From assembly GCA_028694405.1 (NCBI GenBank), contig JAQUTM010000033.1:1-16138 (forward strand): a DNA stretch of 16,138 nt. The letters run 5' to 3'. Shown one piece after another: positions 13,925 to 16,138 of this stretch (positions are counted from its first letter, which is position 1; every line of letters begins with the position of its first letter). A program made the position numbers and the translations under genes. A model generated the notes under the pieces. It did no database searches. It was not told the DNA's origin and saw nothing but the letters and a program-made list of their open reading frames with translations. Source of the DNA: Oscillospiraceae bacterium (lineage in GTDB: Bacteria > Bacillota > Clostridia > Oscillospirales > Ruminococcaceae).

Positions 13925-15817
13925 ATGTTAATTACACTAAATAAAGTATGTTTAAGCTTTGGCTCAGATGTGATATTGCAAGATATTACGGCACAGCTGG
14001 ATAAGCAGAACAGAATAGGTATTATAGGAGAAAACGGTGCAGGAAAAACAACCTTGCTGCGTATTTTAATGGGTCAGCTTTTGCCGGATAGCGGAGAATT
14101 TTCTGTACAGCGTGGCAGCACTTTGGGCTATTTAGAGCAAAATGGTGCGCTAAACAGCGCTCTTACTGTGTATCAAGAGATGGAAAGTGCTTTTTCTGCT
14201 GTAACAGCAGCCATGGAAGAGCTAAAAGCAATAGAACAGCAACTGGTAAACCATGCAGAGGACGCACAGCTGATTGAGCGTCATAGCTACCTGGTTGCCA
14301 TAATTGATGCTGCGGACGGCTATAATATGGACACACAAATTAAAAAGATATTGTTTGGTATGGGATTTCCCGCCAGTACGCACAGCAAAGAGGTTCGCGT
14401 ATTAAGCGGAGGCGAGCGCACACGGCTGTTACTGGCAAAACTACTGCTGCAAAACCCTGATGTGTTGATATTAGATGAGCCTACCAATCATCTGGATTTT
14501 GAAACACTGGAATGGTTGGAAAATTATCTGAAAGGATATTCGGGCGCGGTATTGGTGGTTAGCCATGACCGCTATTTCTTAGATGAGGTAACTAATTTTA
14601 TATGGGAGCTGGAGGATACGCATTTAATCAGCTACCGGGGGAATTATTCCGCCTATTTACCTCAAAAAGAAATGGCTGTACAGCTGCAGCAAAAACAGCA
14701 TGATGCAGACGTAGCTAAAGCGGCAAAGCTGCAAGACTATGTGGATCGCAATTTAGTGCGTGCCTCTACTACAAAAATGGCGCAAAGCCGCCGCAAGCAG
14801 CTGGAAAAAATGGACATTACCGAAAAGCCCAAAACAAGCCATACCGAGCTGAAATTTCAATTTGAATTTGATGTAGCGCCTTATAACGAGGTGCTTACTA
14901 TAAAAGCTTTAGACGTAGCTATAGGCGGCAAAACACTGATTAAACAATTAAATCTGCAAGTTCTGCGCGGAGAGCGCTTGGTAATTGCCGGTCCGAACGG
15001 TGCGGGAAAATCCACATTGCTGCGTGTGCTCGCGGGACGCTTAAAACCCTTGTCTGGAACTATTAAGCTTGGAAGTGGTGTGCGTCCCAGCTTTTTTGAG
15101 CAGCAGCAAACCCTGCGCAGCAGTAGTGTTATCAACGCAATTTGGGATAAATATCCTAAATTTACAGAACTGGAAGTTCGCAATTTGTTGGCACGCTTCA
15201 ATTTTAAAGGAGAAGATGTATTTAAAGAGGCAAGCAAGTTAAGCGGCGGAGAGCTTGCACGTTTACGTTTTGCAGAGATTTTACTGGAGCGTCCCAATTT
15301 AATGTTTTTAGATGAGCCGACCAACCATTTAGACATTTATACCAGAGAATCTTTGGGAAATGCTTTGGCTTGCTATGAGGGCACGCTGTTATTGGTTACC
15401 CATGACCGTTATTTGATGAACAGCTTAGAATGCCCGATTTTATATGTAGAAGAAGATAAAACCACGCTATATGAAAGCTATCAGGCCATGATGCAGCATC
15501 AGGCTGCAGAGGTGCAAAATACAATTTCTGCCGCAAAGGCACAAGCACAGCCAAAACCCACAGCTGCTCCCAAAGAGCTGCGCAGGCGAAAGGCTGAATT
15601 GCGCAACTTGATACGAGATACAGAGATAGAAATTGAAAAACTGGGTGCAGATATTGTAGAGATGGAGGCGCTGCTGGGTACCGATGAAGTGCTGAAAGAC
15701 CACGAGCGTCTACGTCAGCTGTGTGATGATTTGGACGATACCCGCTTTAAGCAAGACGAGCTATATACAAAATGGGAACAGCTTGTAGAAGAAAACGAAA
15801 CTTTATTGGAAGAATAA
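13925..15817 (+). CDS. ABC-F family ATPase (YdiF-like)
   Basis: A soluble protein with two ABC ATPase domains and no membrane segments; ABC-F proteins bind the ribosomal E site and help resolve stalled translation, and some confer antibiotic resistance. The product is 630 residues. The first domain has Walker A GENGAGKTT at 35-43, signature LSGGERTRL, and Walker B LILDEPTNHLD. The charged inter-domain linker (about 245-305, with the RASTTKMAQSRRKQLEKM segment) is the ribosome-contacting element of the family. The second domain has Walker A GPNGAGKS from residue 356, LSGGELARL and FLDEPTNHLD. The C-terminal coiled-coil covers about 555-630. Length and layout resemble B. subtilis YdiF more than resistance ABC-Fs, but this is inference. 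ATG 13925 is preceded by AGAGG (13912-13916). An in-frame GTG at 13901 is less likely. Confidence 0.93.
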   Translation: MLITLNKVCLSFGSDVILQDITAQLDKQNRIGIIGENGAGKTTLLRILMGQLLPDSGEFSVQRGSTLGYLEQNGALNSALTVYQEMESAFSAVTAAMEELKAIEQQLVNHAEDAQLIERHSYLVAIIDAADGYNMDTQIKKILFGMGFPASTHSKEVRVLSGGERTRLLLAKLLLQNPDVLILDEPTNHLDFETLEWLENYLKGYSGAVLVVSHDRYFLDEVTNFIWELEDTHLISYRGNYSAYLPQKEMAVQLQQKQHDADVAKAAKLQDYVDRNLVRASTTKMAQSRRKQLEKMDITEKPKTSHTELKFQFEFDVAPYNEVLTIKALDVAIGGKTLIKQLNLQVLRGERLVIAGPNGAGKSTLLRVLAGRLKPLSGTIKLGSGVRPSFFEQQQTLRSSSVINAIWDKYPKFTELEVRNLLARFNFKGEDVFKEASKLSGGELARLRFAEILLERPNLMFLDEPTNHLDIYTRESLGNALACYEGTLLLVTHDRYLMNSLECPILYVEEDKTTLYESYQAMMQHQAAEVQNTISAAKAQAQPKPTAAPKELRRRKAELRNLIRDTEIEIEKLGADIVEMEALLGTDEVLKDHERLRQLCDDLDDTRFKQDELYTKWEQLVEENETLLEE

Positions 15818-15823
15818 AAGAAA

Positions 15824-15875
15824 TCACCCCCTGCCAGCCTAAAAATAAAGGTTGGCAGGGGGTGACTTTGTTTTT
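15824..15875. terminator. Strong bidirectional terminator between convergent genes
   Basis: TCACCCCCTGCCAGCCT (15824-15840) pairs with AGGTTGGCAGGGGGTGA (15849-15865) over 17 positions with one G-U pair and an A-rich loop. On the plus strand it is followed by CTTTG and TTTTT (15871-15875). On the minus strand A-rich bases at 15812-15823 supply the T-run, so it can serve both the ABC-F gene and the opposing gene. Confidence 0.93.
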
Positions 15876-15900
15876 ATAAGCACAAAAAGTGGGCTTATAA

Positions 15901-16138
15901 TTATCCGTTAATGTTAAGCCAAATTAGGTTTTCATCACTGGCAAAGGTTTGGAAATTATACAAAATTAAAATTTCGTCATAATTATTTTGTGCAATTAAG
16001 TTATCAATACCTGTGCGGAAATAGCGCATATCTACCAAATCTACAGTAGCGTAGTTTTCGCTTAAATAAGGCGCAAAGCTGTCAGCGTAGCTGTCGCGTA
16101 TAACCAGTATGCTGCCTTTGCCGCTGCCGGTTAGCACA
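15901..16138 (-). CDS. C-terminal end of a DHHW-like / AlgX-AlgJ-like surface protein (partial)
   Basis: The last 78 codons of a minus-strand gene whose start lies beyond the window; the stop is TAA (complement of 15901-15903). The visible part reads GKGSILVIRDSYADSFAPYL, then VDLVDMRYFRTGIDNLI and YDEILILYNFQTFASDENL. The RDSYA segment followed by an aromatic and hydrophobic strand resembles the SGNH-like catalytic block of DHHW and alginate-O-acetylation proteins. Those often accompany MBOAT acyltransferases and modify extracellular polysaccharide in clostridia. The identification relies on a short fragment, so family membership is probable and any role is inferred. It converges on the ABC-F gene and shares the terminator at 15824. 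Confidence 0.6.
   Translation of the reverse strand, partial: VLTGSGKGSILVIRDSYADSFAPYLSENYATVDLVDMRYFRTGIDNLIAQNNYDEILILYNFQTFASDENLIWLNING

Overview
The window looks like chromosomal DNA of a low-to-mid GC Firmicute, most likely a gut-type clostridium of the Oscillospiraceae/Ruminococcaceae kind. The pointers are strong AGGAG-type ribosome binding sites, sigma-A promoters of the TTGACT...TATAAT type, and the gene orders gdpP-rplI-dnaB and tilS-hpt-ftsH. The acidic Ala/Glu-rich FtsH tail, a short OadG-like sodium-pump subunit and a DHHW-type surface protein fit as well. No phage, IS, CRISPR, tRNA or rRNA was seen. The taxonomic call is an inference.

Positions 1-6766 are one tightly packed plus-strand housekeeping run. 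It holds the 3' part of gdpP (c-di-AMP phosphodiesterase), rplI (ribosomal protein L9), dnaB (replicative helicase), tilS (tRNA-Ile lysidine synthetase), hpt (hypoxanthine phosphoribosyltransferase) and ftsH (membrane AAA+ protease). Gaps are 0-42 bases and two junctions overlap, so co-transcription is likely. Two gene blocks usually found apart in Firmicutes are joined end to end here.

Positions 6767-7126 carry no gene but are structured: a long closed RNA fold ending in a T-run (a ncRNA, an elaborate terminator or a MITE-like remnant), a perfect 9-bp inverted repeat, then a promoter. After it comes a membrane-anchored surface protein with an SGNH hydrolase domain and Ig-like Big_2/repeat domains. 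It is split by an apparent single-base frameshift at a CCCC run. Next are a divergent GpsA-type glycerol-3-phosphate dehydrogenase and an orphan 67-residue acidic protein closed by a strong terminator.

A consensus promoter starts a two-gene unit, a YjjG-like HAD phosphatase overlapping an alpha/beta hydrolase of the monoacylglycerol-lipase type. A second strong promoter drives a leader RNA closely resembling the yybP-ykoY (Mn2+) riboswitch. The 3' strand of its P1 helix is also the 5' arm of an intrinsic terminator. Downstream lie the membrane beta subunit of a sodium-translocating decarboxylase (OadB/GcdB/MmdB family) and a 40-residue OadG-like partner, with no alpha or biotin-carrier gene beside them. 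The window closes with an ABC-F ATPase, a strong bidirectional terminator, and the C-terminal end of a minus-strand DHHW-like protein.

The point most worth a second look is the Mn2+-type riboswitch in front of a sodium-pump subunit pair. After that come the unexplained structured element behind ftsH and the frameshifted SGNH/Big_2 protein.
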